From contig JAJFFF010000044.1 in NCBI GenBank assembly GCA_021776785.1, positions 62,001 to 126,000 on the forward strand: a stretch of 64,000 bases of DNA. Reading direction: 5' to 3'. The notes beneath the pieces were generated by a model. The model worked only from the letters and a program-made list of their open reading frames with translations, did not search any database and was not told where the DNA came from. Positions 17,429-26,039 of this stretch are shown one piece after another. Position 1 is the stretch's first letter; every line of letters begins with the position of its first letter. The DNA is from Planctomycetota bacterium (GTDB taxonomy: Bacteria; Planctomycetota; PLA2). The position numbers and the translations under genes are program-made.

Positions 17429-18546
17429 CGCCACGCGTGCGGGTCGCTCGTTGGGTGATACAGGTGACACGTTGTGCATGTGGTTCGAGCGCCGTCTTGT
17501 TTGTGGCAGTCCCGACAGGAGACTACGCCCGGTAACTGCAACGTATTCGCGTTCGTGTTCTCGCTCATGTCGTGGCAGCGTGCGCACGACTCGAAGCGGT
17601 GCGTACGGTGATCGAACTGCGCCTTGTCGAGCCACCGCGCCGGGATATCAGGAGCGACGATCGCGCCATCCTTGGACTCGTGACACAGCAGACAGCCGCG
17701 GTTCGGGCGCTCCAGGGCTTCTTTCAACACACGCTTGGTCTGCTCTTCGAGCGCAACCGACCACGCCGGGAACGCCGTCGCCCCTTGGCCCGGCACCACG
17801 CTGCGCGGTTCGCGCAACTCGCCTTTTTCGTCCATCGTTCGCAACAGCGCGGCGCGGACAAAGTCGCGCATGCCTTCGCGCTGCAAGCCGTGCGGCAACA
17901 CCTTGCCGTCGGCCAATCGCTCGGTGTGACACTTTGCGCAGTGCACGGCAAACGAGATCGGCGCGAAGTCGGCGCGCGTGGTTGTCGCGTGGCAGGACGA
18001 ACACTCGAGGTCGCCCCCCACAAGCCCGCGCTGCATGTGTTGCTTGTGATTAAAGCGCAGGTGCTGATCGCGGGCGGGGTTGCGAAACTGCGGGTGTCGC
18101 GCGAAGTCCACGACGTCGCCGTGGTCTTGATGGCATTGGTTGCACTGGCTGTCGGCAACGTGTTTGAGCCCGTGATCGCCGCGGTGCTCGGCGTGACACT
18201 TCGCACAGTCCGGATCGCGCTCCGTCCCGACGCGACCCCGCCCCGGCGCGATGTGCGCGCCCGCCTTGTGGCACGCGATACACGACGAGTCGTAAACGGG
18301 CCCGAACGCCTCGGTGTGACAAAGCGCGCAATCTTGTTCGAACAAGGCGTGGCTCGGCGAAATCGGGCCGTTGGTGTAGGCCCCGTGCTTACCGGTCAGC
18401 ACGGTCGCTCCCACCCATCCCGCGGCGATCAGCGCCAGGCCAGCTGTCAACAGAAAGCGCCAGCGCCGCATCGGGTGCGGCTTCTTGAAATACGAAGGGT
18501 CGATGCGCTGCGCGAGCTGCTTCGTTCGTTTTTCTTTTTTGGCCAT
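17425..18546 (-). CDS. Membrane-anchored decahaem c-type cytochrome
   Basis: The 373-residue protein has one N-terminal membrane span (about residues 28-46) followed by ten CXXCH haem motifs (CALCH, CIACH, CAKCH, CNQCH, CSSCH, CAKCH, CLLCH, CARCH, CRDCH, CTTCH). It should sit in the periplasm tethered to the inner membrane. Additional His residues (HKQHM, HRTH) can supply distal ligands. The ATG overlaps the stop of the b561-like gene (TAATG), so the two are translated together with the FeS gene further upstream. A quinol-linked electron-transfer complex is the likely setting (inference). The in-frame sequence before ATG 18546 is the upstream gene. Confidence 0.88.
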   Translation of the reverse strand: MAKKEKRTKQLAQRIDPSYFKKPHPMRRWRFLLTAGLALIAAGWVGATVLTGKHGAYTNGPISPSHALFEQDCALCHTEAFGPVYDSSCIACHKAGAHIAPGRGRVGTERDPDCAKCHAEHRGDHGLKHVADSQCNQCHQDHGDVVDFARHPQFRNPARDQHLRFNHKQHMQRGLVGGDLECSSCHATTTRADFAPISFAVHCAKCHTERLADGKVLPHGLQREGMRDFVRAALLRTMDEKGELREPRSVVPGQGATAFPAWSVALEEQTKRVLKEALERPNRGCLLCHESKDGAIVAPDIPARWLDKAQFDHRTHRFESCARCHDMSENTNANTLQLPGVVSCRDCHKQDGARTTCTTCHLYHPTSDPHAWR

Positions 18547-19454
18547 TAGTAGTAAAGCGACATCACCGCATGCGCCACGGTCATGACCACCATCGTCCAC
18601 GACAGCGGGACGTGTATGAGCAGCCAACCGTGCATCCAAATGTGAAGGCGGCGCTGCCGCTCCAACTGCGCCCGCTGTTCGCAAAGCGCATCTAAGTCTG
18701 TAACGATCGCGTGCAATTCCGGATCCAAGCGCGCCCGCAGATCACTCATCACCGCGCCGCGTTGGTGAGGCTCCAGCAACACCGAGTCTCGCGGCACGCG
18801 CGCACCGAAAAACGGCCGCATCTGTTGCTCCAAAAAGCGCAACAGCGGTTCGCGGGACGCGCCGACGGTCGCCTCCTCGGCTTCGGTCGACTGGCGGCTC
18901 TTGACGACGCGTCCCTGAATCGCGCCGGCCGCTTTCGCACGCGGAACGGCCGCGCGCGTCGCTTTCCCGCGGACGAGTTGCTCCGCTTCCGCCAACAGTT
19001 GGTCGCGGACGTGGTCGATTTGTTCGTACACCGTCTCCTGCGACACCTGCTTGGTCATCAAGCGCGGCAAAAACTGTTGCAGCGCCAAGCCCCAGATCCC
19101 GGTTGCAATCACGGCGACGAAAATCCACATGAGCGCGCTTGTGAACGCTCCGCCAAACTCCATCCCGCCGTGAAACAAGATCACGGGAAACGACAGCGCC
19201 CCCAACCACAGGTGGCCCTTGAGCCAAAACGCCGCGCGTCCCCAGCGGTAGTGCGGTCGCTTCTTGCGGATGCCCAAAAACGCGGCGAAGAAAATCAGTA
19301 GCGCTCCAAGCGAGCCGAAAAAGATCCCCCAACATGTGCCGCCGGACGGGCCGCCCGGATGGCGCGACGCGTACCAGCAGTACAGCGCGGTCAACGCGGC
19401 GAGCGCCGCGATGGTGCCCCACGCCCAGCGGCGATGCGAACGATCGAGGATCAT
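18546..19454 (-). CDS. Cytochrome b561-like membrane subunit
   Basis: The 302-residue protein has four N-terminal spans (about 10-28, 41-62, 76-97 and 103-130), a long charged loop, and a C-terminal span at about 272-300. Histidines sit in membrane context: KGHLWLGALSF, ILFHGG, MHGWLLIH and TVAHAVM. Four such His could bind two b haems. A b561/NarI-like quinol-oxidising role next to a FeS protein and a decahaem protein is inferred. It overlaps the FeS gene upstream (ATGA) and the decahaem gene downstream (TAATG). Confidence 0.75.
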   Translation of the reverse strand: MILDRSHRRWAWGTIAALAALTALYCWYASRHPGGPSGGTCWGIFFGSLGALLIFFAAFLGIRKKRPHYRWGRAAFWLKGHLWLGALSFPVILFHGGMEFGGAFTSALMWIFVAVIATGIWGLALQQFLPRLMTKQVSQETVYEQIDHVRDQLLAEAEQLVRGKATRAAVPRAKAAGAIQGRVVKSRQSTEAEEATVGASREPLLRFLEQQMRPFFGARVPRDSVLLEPHQRGAVMSDLRARLDPELHAIVTDLDALCEQRAQLERQRRLHIWMHGWLLIHVPLSWTMVVMTVAHAVMSLYY

Positions 19455-21031
19455 TTCTTCTGCTCCACGAAGAAAAACTCCATCGGGTTCACGCGATGCG
19501 CCGCTTCATGCGGGCACGCGTACACACACGACGGCTCGGGAAGATCCGCGCAGAGATCGCACGTGATCGCCTTCTCTTGCGGCTTCGCTTTCTTGGTGTC
19601 CTCGGCGTCCGCCTTCCCTTTGCCGCCCTCCTCGATGACGTGCATGTTGATGTTGCCGTACGGGCAGTTCTTCGCGCACAGGCTGCACCCGATGCACCAG
19701 TCTTCGATAATGATCTCGAGCGTTTCGCGGCGGCGAATGGAACCGACCGGGCAGCCGATCATGCACAAGGGATCGTGGCACGAGCGACACGTCGTCGGCA
19801 CAAGATAATTCTCGTAGCGCAGCCCGTCGCGAATCAACCGCGTCACGGATTCGTGGCTGGCGGCGCACGCGCGCACGCACTCGTCGCAGCGCGTGCACTT
19901 GTCCAAGTCGATGAGCAACAGGTTTTGCGCCTGCATGAGCCCTTGTTCCAAAAACTCGTCGACGCTCACGCTGGAGAGCTGCTCCATACGCCGGGCGTTT
20001 TGCACGCGATGCGCGTCGGCTTTCGCCTGCATCCCCGTGCGCACGGCGGGGTATTGCTCCATCATGAGCTCAAAGTCCGCGCGGTCGATCTCGACCAACT
20101 CGACGTGGTCCAACGCAACGCACGACGCCGTCCGGTGGCCGCCTCCCAACAACCCCATCTCGCCGAAGTAATCGCCGCGATGAAGGTAGTGCAAGATGAC
20201 TTCGCCGCCGGGGCTCGACTGCGTGACCTTGACGAACCCGATGCGGATTAAGTACAGGCGGTCGGCTTCGTCGCCCTGCGCGCAAATCACTTTGCCCGGC
20301 GCGTACGAAACGAGTTCGACGCGGCCGCGCAGGTCCGCGACGAACTCGTCGGTCAGCCCCGCGAACAACGGCATGCTGCGGAGGTGGCTCGCGAGCGCAC
20401 GCTCCCGGTACGAATCGTCGATCTGTTTTTTGAAGTCCTTGGAGCCACGCTTCAAGATGTCCAAGATGTTGCGCAACATCTCCAAGACGACGACGTCGCC
20501 GCGCGCGCGCACCGTCGCGCTGCGCGGGTAAAACGACATGCACGTCATCTCGCCGAACAGGTCGTTTTGGCCCAGCGTCGCCTCCGGCTCGTCGAGACTT
20601 AGGTCGAACGGGCCGTCGATGGGAATCATGCGGCCCATCGTGCCCGTCGTCTCGGCGGCAGGACTCTTGACGAGCGATTGCAAAAACGTCCGAATCGAAC
20701 CGAACAGCCCGCGGGTCGCGACGCGCCCTTGCAGATGCGCGACCGGCGTCGCGATGTAGACGTCCGCCTCACCTTCGAGGATGTAAAACGCTGTGGATCC
20801 GAATTCGCCCTCTCGGCAGATGATCTCGCCAGGCGCGTAGCGACGGCGGACCACCGCGCCCACGTTCTTTTTCAGCAGCGCGTTTGAACACCCCGCGAAG
20901 ACGGGCATCGCCAGCATCTCCTCGAGCGACAGCGCGTCGCCCTCCAAGCGCATCTCCGTCGGCTCATCGAGCGTCGGCGCAGCGCCGTCTTGCCCCTCCG
21001 GGTTGGGTTGGTCCGTGTCCGCTCCGCTCAC
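19451..21031 (-). CDS. Cyclic-nucleotide-binding and four-[4Fe-4S]-cluster protein
   Basis: Two CRP-type cyclic-nucleotide-binding domains (MPVFAGCSNALLKKN...; MPLFAGLTDEFVADL... with GDYFGEMGLL) precede a DmsB/HybA-like ferredoxin region. That region has 16 cysteines in four sets: CTRCDECVRAC, CRSCHDPLCMIGC, CIGCSLCAKNC and CDLCADLPEPSCVYAC. There is no signal peptide or Tat motif, so it should be cytoplasmic. It is probably the electron input or regulatory arm of the membrane complex encoded next. The start is uncertain. GTG 21031 is preferred. ATG 21154 would add a low-complexity leader and leave only 11 bases to the divergent start at 21166. ATG 20953 is also in frame. Confidence 0.85.
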   Translation of the reverse strand: MSGADTDQPNPEGQDGAAPTLDEPTEMRLEGDALSLEEMLAMPVFAGCSNALLKKNVGAVVRRRYAPGEIICREGEFGSTAFYILEGEADVYIATPVAHLQGRVATRGLFGSIRTFLQSLVKSPAAETTGTMGRMIPIDGPFDLSLDEPEATLGQNDLFGEMTCMSFYPRSATVRARGDVVVLEMLRNILDILKRGSKDFKKQIDDSYRERALASHLRSMPLFAGLTDEFVADLRGRVELVSYAPGKVICAQGDEADRLYLIRIGFVKVTQSSPGGEVILHYLHRGDYFGEMGLLGGGHRTASCVALDHVELVEIDRADFELMMEQYPAVRTGMQAKADAHRVQNARRMEQLSSVSVDEFLEQGLMQAQNLLLIDLDKCTRCDECVRACAASHESVTRLIRDGLRYENYLVPTTCRSCHDPLCMIGCPVGSIRRRETLEIIIEDWCIGCSLCAKNCPYGNINMHVIEEGGKGKADAEDTKKAKPQEKAITCDLCADLPEPSCVYACPHEAAHRVNPMEFFFVEQKK

Positions 21032-21165
21032 CGGCGGATTGTAGTTTGCGACTCCCCCGCGCCCTCCGTTGCGACCCGTTGCGCCCGGCCGCGCGGGCAC
21101 GTCACTTCGGCCCCCCGCCGACGCGTTCGCAATGCCGTCGCCTGCCGCGGTCACAATGTCGCGCG

Positions 21166-22398
21166 ATGCGTGCGTGGGTACCGTTAACCGTGGCTCTGGC
21201 TCTCTTTGCGTTCTTGCTGCCGTCGCGGCCGGCGGCCGGTCAAGGCCGGGAAGAAAAACCGGCGGCCCCGGCGATCAAGCAAGACGTCCATTTCGGCGCG
21301 GGGTCGTGCGCGTCCCAAGCGTGTCATGGCGGGTCGGATGCGACGCGCGCCGAGTACACGACGTGGGTTACCAAGGACCGGCACAGTCGCGCGTTCACCG
21401 TTCTCTCGAGCGCGCAAGGCCAACGCATCGGCAAGCGCCTCGGCATCGACCCCACCCAATCCGACCAGTGCCTGAACTGCCACGGCACCGTTGGCGTCGA
21501 AATGGCGGAGACCTTCGACATGGCCGACGGCGTGTCGTGCGAACAGTGCCATGGCGGCGCCGAGCGCTGGCTCGGGCCGCACGCGGCGCCGGGGTTTAAG
21601 ACGAAGAGCTCGACCGAGAAGGCGCGGCTTGGGCTCACGGACCTCAGTACGCCCGCGGCGCGCGCGGCGCTATGCGTCACCTGCCACGTGGCCGGGCCGG
21701 GACGCGACATCACCCACGCCATCATGGCGGCAGGCCACCCTCCGCTTGTGTTCGAAGCGTCGCATTTTTTGCAATCGATGCCGCCGCACTGGAAAGACGA
21801 ACGCGATCAGCGCGCCGAGCATTGGCTGGAGGGGCTCAAGGCGAGCGCCGCGGCGTCGCTTGGCCACGTGGCGCGCATGGCGGCCCGCACGAGCGGCATC
21901 GCCGACTTCTCCGTATTCGATTGCTACGCGTGCCACCATCCGATTTACAGCGGCAGCGTTTACGAGAAGCGCAAGCCGGCCGGGAAGCCGGGCGATCTGG
22001 CGCTTGAGTTGTCGAGCTTGCGCGTGCTGATCGCGGCGGCCGGGCTCGATGGCATCGAGTTCGCCAACGCGGTGGCGGCGCCAGGCGCACCGAGTGCGGA
22101 CCTCGAGCGGCAAGCGAAACAGGCGCTGGAAACGGTGCGCACGCTGACCCTGACACCCAACGATGTCTCCGGACGCATGGAACGCACGCTGGCCGCGATC
22201 GAATCCGGCGAGCGCACGACCACACGCACGGAGTTACAACTTTGGGCGATGGGCGCCCAGGCGCTGGCGAACAACAAGAAGTCCGACGCCTACGCGACGG
22301 CGCTGCGCAGCCTCGACGAAGCACTGGCCGCCGACCGTGGCTTCCGCGCCGACGCCTGCGCGCAACTCGTGCGCGCGCTGATGGCAGCCGGCAAGTAG
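21166..22398 (+). CDS. Secreted c554-like pentahaem cytochrome c
   Basis: The 410-residue protein begins with a signal peptide (MRAWVPLTVALALFAFLLP, cut after AAG). It carries one CX4CH motif (CASQACHGG) and four CXXCH motifs (CLNCH, CEQCH, CVTCH, CYACH). Pattern and order recall cytochrome c554/multihaem proteins with a first atypical haem site. The last 150 residues are helical and haem-free. It is the only plus-strand gene within the electron-transfer cluster and ends 12 bases from the 3' end of the decahaem/propeller gene. The start is MRAWVP because upstream in-frame sequence lacks a signal peptide. Confidence 0.87.
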   Translation: MRAWVPLTVALALFAFLLPSRPAAGQGREEKPAAPAIKQDVHFGAGSCASQACHGGSDATRAEYTTWVTKDRHSRAFTVLSSAQGQRIGKRLGIDPTQSDQCLNCHGTVGVEMAETFDMADGVSCEQCHGGAERWLGPHAAPGFKTKSSTEKARLGLTDLSTPAARAALCVTCHVAGPGRDITHAIMAAGHPPLVFEASHFLQSMPPHWKDERDQRAEHWLEGLKASAAASLGHVARMAARTSGIADFSVFDCYACHHPIYSGSVYEKRKPAGKPGDLALELSSLRVLIAAAGLDGIEFANAVAAPGAPSADLERQAKQALETVRTLTLTPNDVSGRMERTLAAIESGERTTTRTELQLWAMGAQALANNKKSDAYATALRSLDEALAADRGFRADACAQLVRALMAAGK

Positions 22399-22409
22399 CG
22401 CGCTCGCGC

Positions 22410-25400
22410 CTACCGCTTCGGAACCGGGCCGTACTCGCGCGCGACGTCTTCTTGCGTCTCCAGATCGACGACGCGGAAGATCGACCCATCGGCCGTTCGG
22501 TAAAGGCGCATCATCTCTTGGAAATCGAAGGGGCGGGCGCCGACGCGGCTAAACACCGCGACCTGATGGCCTGACTCGTCCACGGCGCGGTCGCGATCGA
22601 GCCCGCGACTCACGCTCAACGCCTTGCCCTTGGTCCGAAAGCTCGCGATCAAGCGCGGATCCGGGCGCGGCGAAAAACCGAACACGCCGAAGTTGCGCTT
22701 GGGAGAGGTAAGTTGCACGACGCGCAGGCCATTCTCGCCATCGGCGAGGTACGCAAACAGGGACGTATTGGTAATACCGACCTGCACGTCGTGACAATCG
22801 TTAATCACTCCTTGAGCGGTGAAGCGCTGCACTTCCCGCATCGCCGTAGGCTTGGTCGCATCGACGATGACGAGGCCGTCTTTGCCCGCCGCGACGTACG
22901 CGTAGGTGCGGGCGACGTAGACGGCGCGCGCATCGTCCAACGCGATCGTCGAAACCACACGCGGCGCCCGCGCAAACGACCCATCCGTTTCCGGCGTGAT
23001 GTCGATGGCGGCCAGCCCTTGATTAAAGGCGACAAACGCGTAGCGAAACTGCACGCTCACCGAACGCGCCCCGGAGAGCTCCGTAAGCACGGTCACGAGG
23101 CGCGGCTCCGTCGGCTTGTCGATATCGACGATCGCAAGCCCTGCGTCACACCCGATGTAGGCAAACCGACCCGCGACGGTGATGTGCCGCGCGCCCTTGA
23201 GCTTGCCGTCGGGGTTGAGCGTCGCGGCGCGGGCGATCGTGTTGTTGCGCGGGTTGCCGTCGAGCAACGAGGCGGCCGTCACCACGACCAGCCCCTCCAC
23301 CGCGTCCGCCACGTACAGATACGCGTAGAGCGGGTGAATGGATTGCTCCCGGTTTGCGGGTTGCTGAGGCCGCGTCGGATCGACCGCCATCGTCGCGGGC
23401 GACGCGATCGCGCGCGCGTCTTTCGTCTTCACGAAAAACTTCTGATCGAGCGGCGAGATGGGCGCCGTTGTGATGCGCTCCGAGAATCCCTTTTGGTCGA
23501 TCTGCGCCACGTCGAAGATCCGGAACCCACCGGTGCCGTCCGCGATGTAGAGGTACTCGCCGCGCAACTGCACGTCGTGCGCGTGCTCCGACGCGTGATG
23601 CACATGATTCAAGAAGCCTTCGGGGAGCTGCCGCCGACGCCGCCGATGGCGGCTCGCGAATTCGGGATACGCGTCGTCGTGCAACGTCGACCCGATCACG
23701 GCCTGCGGCTCGTCACGCTCGGTGACGACGACCGCGTCGATGCCCTTATCGGTCCCCACGTAGACCCAGCGGAACATGAAGTTCATAAAGCCCGTGCCCT
23801 GCATGAGCAGTTGCGCGAGCAACGCGTTGTTGTCGTCGTTGCGACTCACGTGGCAGTCCGTGCAGTTCTTCGTTTCGCTGGCGCGCACGGTATGTGGCAC
23901 ATGCGTCGAAAACGCGATGCCCGAAAATCCCTCGGCGCTCACGGTCTGCTGTTGGCTGTACACCCACTCACGGTTGCCGTTTTGCGAACCGACCAAGACG
24001 GCGCAGGCCGATCGCGCCGGCGCGACGCGGTTGCCGGTGACGTCGCCGTCGACGCCCAGCATGTACGTGTCGGCGCGCACGGTCTGGAAGTTATAGGGCG
24101 TGAAGTTGCGCGTCGCGTCGCCCTCGTTGTGCAGGTACGGCGTCTTTTGGTTGGCCCGCATCGGCAGGTGACAGCCAAAACAACTCGCCATCCACGACGA
24201 GTGGCACGAAAAACACGTCATCTTGGTCCCCGCGTGCGCCAGGTCGGCGGCGGGATCCCCCCAGACCTTGTTGTCGCGCTGGATCGTCTTCGCCAACCAC
24301 GACTTTGGGTTGCGACTCGCGCCATCGGCGATTTGTGGAATCACCCACTCGAGCTTGGGGTCGACGGAGCTACGTTGCACCCATTTGTCGCCGCGCTTGA
24401 GAAAACGCCGACGGTTGCCGGCGGCCCGCGTCGCCAACAAGTTGGTTCCGCCGCCGCGCGGTGCGGCCGGGCCCGTCGTACGAAACGTCGCCTCGTTCTG
24501 GACGGTGCCGTGGCAGTCCTCGCACGCAATCTCAATCGCGTCGCGCACGCTGCCGTAAAGCTGGCCCGTGCCGTGCGAATCTCGCTCGAAGTGACAATCC
24601 ACGCAGTGCATCCCGCGCTCTAAGTGGATGTCTTTGAGATGCACGGCGCGCTTGAACTTCTCGGGGTGCGTGGGTGACACGACGTCGCCGTGTTCGTCGA
24701 GCAAGTTCCCGTCGCGATCGCGCTTGTAGACGTTGCGAAACAACCAACCGTGTCCGTGAAAATCGGCAAACTGAACTTTGTTCAGCGTGTCGTTGAGCTC
24801 GCTTGTTTTCTTCAAGAACTCGTAGTCGGACCAAAGCCCGCGCGTCGCCGCCTCCTCCGGATTGCGCGCCAAAATCTTGAGGCGCTCCTCCTCGGTCGGG
24901 AACTTTTGATCCTTGGGGTAGAGACGCTCGCCCTCGGTTTCGTTGTCCCACCAAATCGTTCCCAAGTATGTGTTCGTAACCGTCGTGCCCGGATGAATGT
25001 GACACACGATGCACTGACTCGTCGGGATCGCTTTGGTGAAGCGGTGCGCAATCGGGTGACCCGACTCGTCCTTGGGGATCGTCGGGTCGGTGCTGGCGGA
25101 GAGCCCCTCGTTGCCGTGGCGCGCGTAGCGGCCGCTGTGCACGGGATCGCGGTCGTTGGCATAGATCACGTGGCACGACGTGCATCCCGACGACCGGTAG
25201 TCACCCGGGTGATCGTTGGTGCCAAACATGTAAAGCAGCGGATCGAGCAGGCGCGTCTTTTGTAGGTTGAGCCAAACGGGATCGGTTCGATTCAGCGTGC
25301 CGAGTCCGCGCGGGGAGAGTCCCCGGTCCGGCTTGCCCGGTTCTTGCAACGGATTGGGTAGCCCCGGCAACGCAGGCAGGAAACGCCCGCCGCGTTCGAA

Positions 25401-26039
25401 CACGCGCAACATATTGCCGGGTTGCCCCACTTCAAATCGCGGCAGCGGGTCAAGATAGGGCAACTCGCCGCGCGCAAGGTCCGCCTCGGGTTCGCCCTTC
25501 AAGCGAAGCGGCGTTCCGTCCGGCCCGTACGCCTCGCCGAACCGCGCGTCCTTAAACGGAACCACGCCGTTGTTGTAAAGCGCCGCCCCCCAAAGCATCG
25601 AACCGTGCGCCATCATGCTCTTGCGCACGCGACGCACCTCCGACGGATGACACTGGCCACATGTCACGGCGGCGACGCGCAGATCGCCCGGATTCACAAA
25701 ACGGATAAACGCCGGGTCCTCGGTGTTGATCTTGGCGTACAGACGCTCCGGGTTCGCGGAACTCGGCCACAACTCCGGATGGCGCGCCTTCACGTGCGCG
25801 TTTTCTTTCTCGTCGGCGGTCGCGTCGCCGCCGTGGCAGTCCGTGCAGCCGATGGCCACGGCCGGAGAATCGTGCATCGTCGGCGCGTCGAGCTCGCCGT
25901 GACACGAGACGCAACTCCGATTGGTCTCGCGACCCGGTTGGAACGGACGGTCCGCGGGAGCGAACTCGCTGTGCGTGTGCAAACAACCCTGCGCGGCGGC
26001 GAGCGCCAGCAGGAAGAGAGCGACGAACCAAGCTTTCAT
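22410..26039 (-). CDS. Decahaem cytochrome fused to LVIVD-type beta-propeller, lipoprotein
   Basis: The 1209-residue protein starts with a lipoprotein signal (MKAWFVALFLLALAAAQGC, Cys19). The N-terminal 780 residues hold ten CXXCH motifs: CVSCH, CTDCH, CGQCH, CTSCH, CIVCH, CVDCH, CEDCH, CFSCH, CFGCH and CTDCH. The C-terminal 400 residues contain repeated blades of the LVIVD type (GLVIVDATKP, GLAIVDIDKP, GLAAIDITP, GLRVVQLTS). Such propellers are usually secreted binding platforms. The ATG overlaps the stop of the outer-membrane barrel gene (TAATG), so the two are co-translated. A lipid-anchored haem wire paired with a barrel suggests a trans-outer-membrane conduit (inference). Confidence 0.88.
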   Translation of the reverse strand: MKAWFVALFLLALAAAQGCLHTHSEFAPADRPFQPGRETNRSCVSCHGELDAPTMHDSPAVAIGCTDCHGGDATADEKENAHVKARHPELWPSSANPERLYAKINTEDPAFIRFVNPGDLRVAAVTCGQCHPSEVRRVRKSMMAHGSMLWGAALYNNGVVPFKDARFGEAYGPDGTPLRLKGEPEADLARGELPYLDPLPRFEVGQPGNMLRVFERGGRFLPALPGLPNPLQEPGKPDRGLSPRGLGTLNRTDPVWLNLQKTRLLDPLLYMFGTNDHPGDYRSSGCTSCHVIYANDRDPVHSGRYARHGNEGLSASTDPTIPKDESGHPIAHRFTKAIPTSQCIVCHIHPGTTVTNTYLGTIWWDNETEGERLYPKDQKFPTEEERLKILARNPEEAATRGLWSDYEFLKKTSELNDTLNKVQFADFHGHGWLFRNVYKRDRDGNLLDEHGDVVSPTHPEKFKRAVHLKDIHLERGMHCVDCHFERDSHGTGQLYGSVRDAIEIACEDCHGTVQNEATFRTTGPAAPRGGGTNLLATRAAGNRRRFLKRGDKWVQRSSVDPKLEWVIPQIADGASRNPKSWLAKTIQRDNKVWGDPAADLAHAGTKMTCFSCHSSWMASCFGCHLPMRANQKTPYLHNEGDATRNFTPYNFQTVRADTYMLGVDGDVTGNRVAPARSACAVLVGSQNGNREWVYSQQQTVSAEGFSGIAFSTHVPHTVRASETKNCTDCHVSRNDDNNALLAQLLMQGTGFMNFMFRWVYVGTDKGIDAVVVTERDEPQAVIGSTLHDDAYPEFASRHRRRRRQLPEGFLNHVHHASEHAHDVQLRGEYLYIADGTGGFRIFDVAQIDQKGFSERITTAPISPLDQKFFVKTKDARAIASPATMAVDPTRPQQPANREQSIHPLYAYLYVADAVEGLVVVTAASLLDGNPRNNTIARAATLNPDGKLKGARHITVAGRFAYIGCDAGLAIVDIDKPTEPRLVTVLTELSGARSVSVQFRYAFVAFNQGLAAIDITPETDGSFARAPRVVSTIALDDARAVYVARTYAYVAAGKDGLVIVDATKPTAMREVQRFTAQGVINDCHDVQVGITNTSLFAYLADGENGLRVVQLTSPKRNFGVFGFSPRPDPRLIASFRTKGKALSVSRGLDRDRAVDESGHQVAVFSRVGARPFDFQEMMRLYRTADGSIFRVVDLETQEDVAREYGPVPKR

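Noticed and set aside
17429-17635. N-terminal extension of the small membrane protein into the decahaem gene
   Set aside because: The region is coding in another frame for the decahaem protein, and GTG 17428 gives the coupling overlap common here.
20953-21154. First 67 residues of the longest cyclic-nucleotide/FeS frame as genuine protein
   Set aside because: Gly/Pro/Ala low complexity, no ribosome site, and a start only 11 bases from the divergent gene; a start near 21031 or 20953 is more likely.
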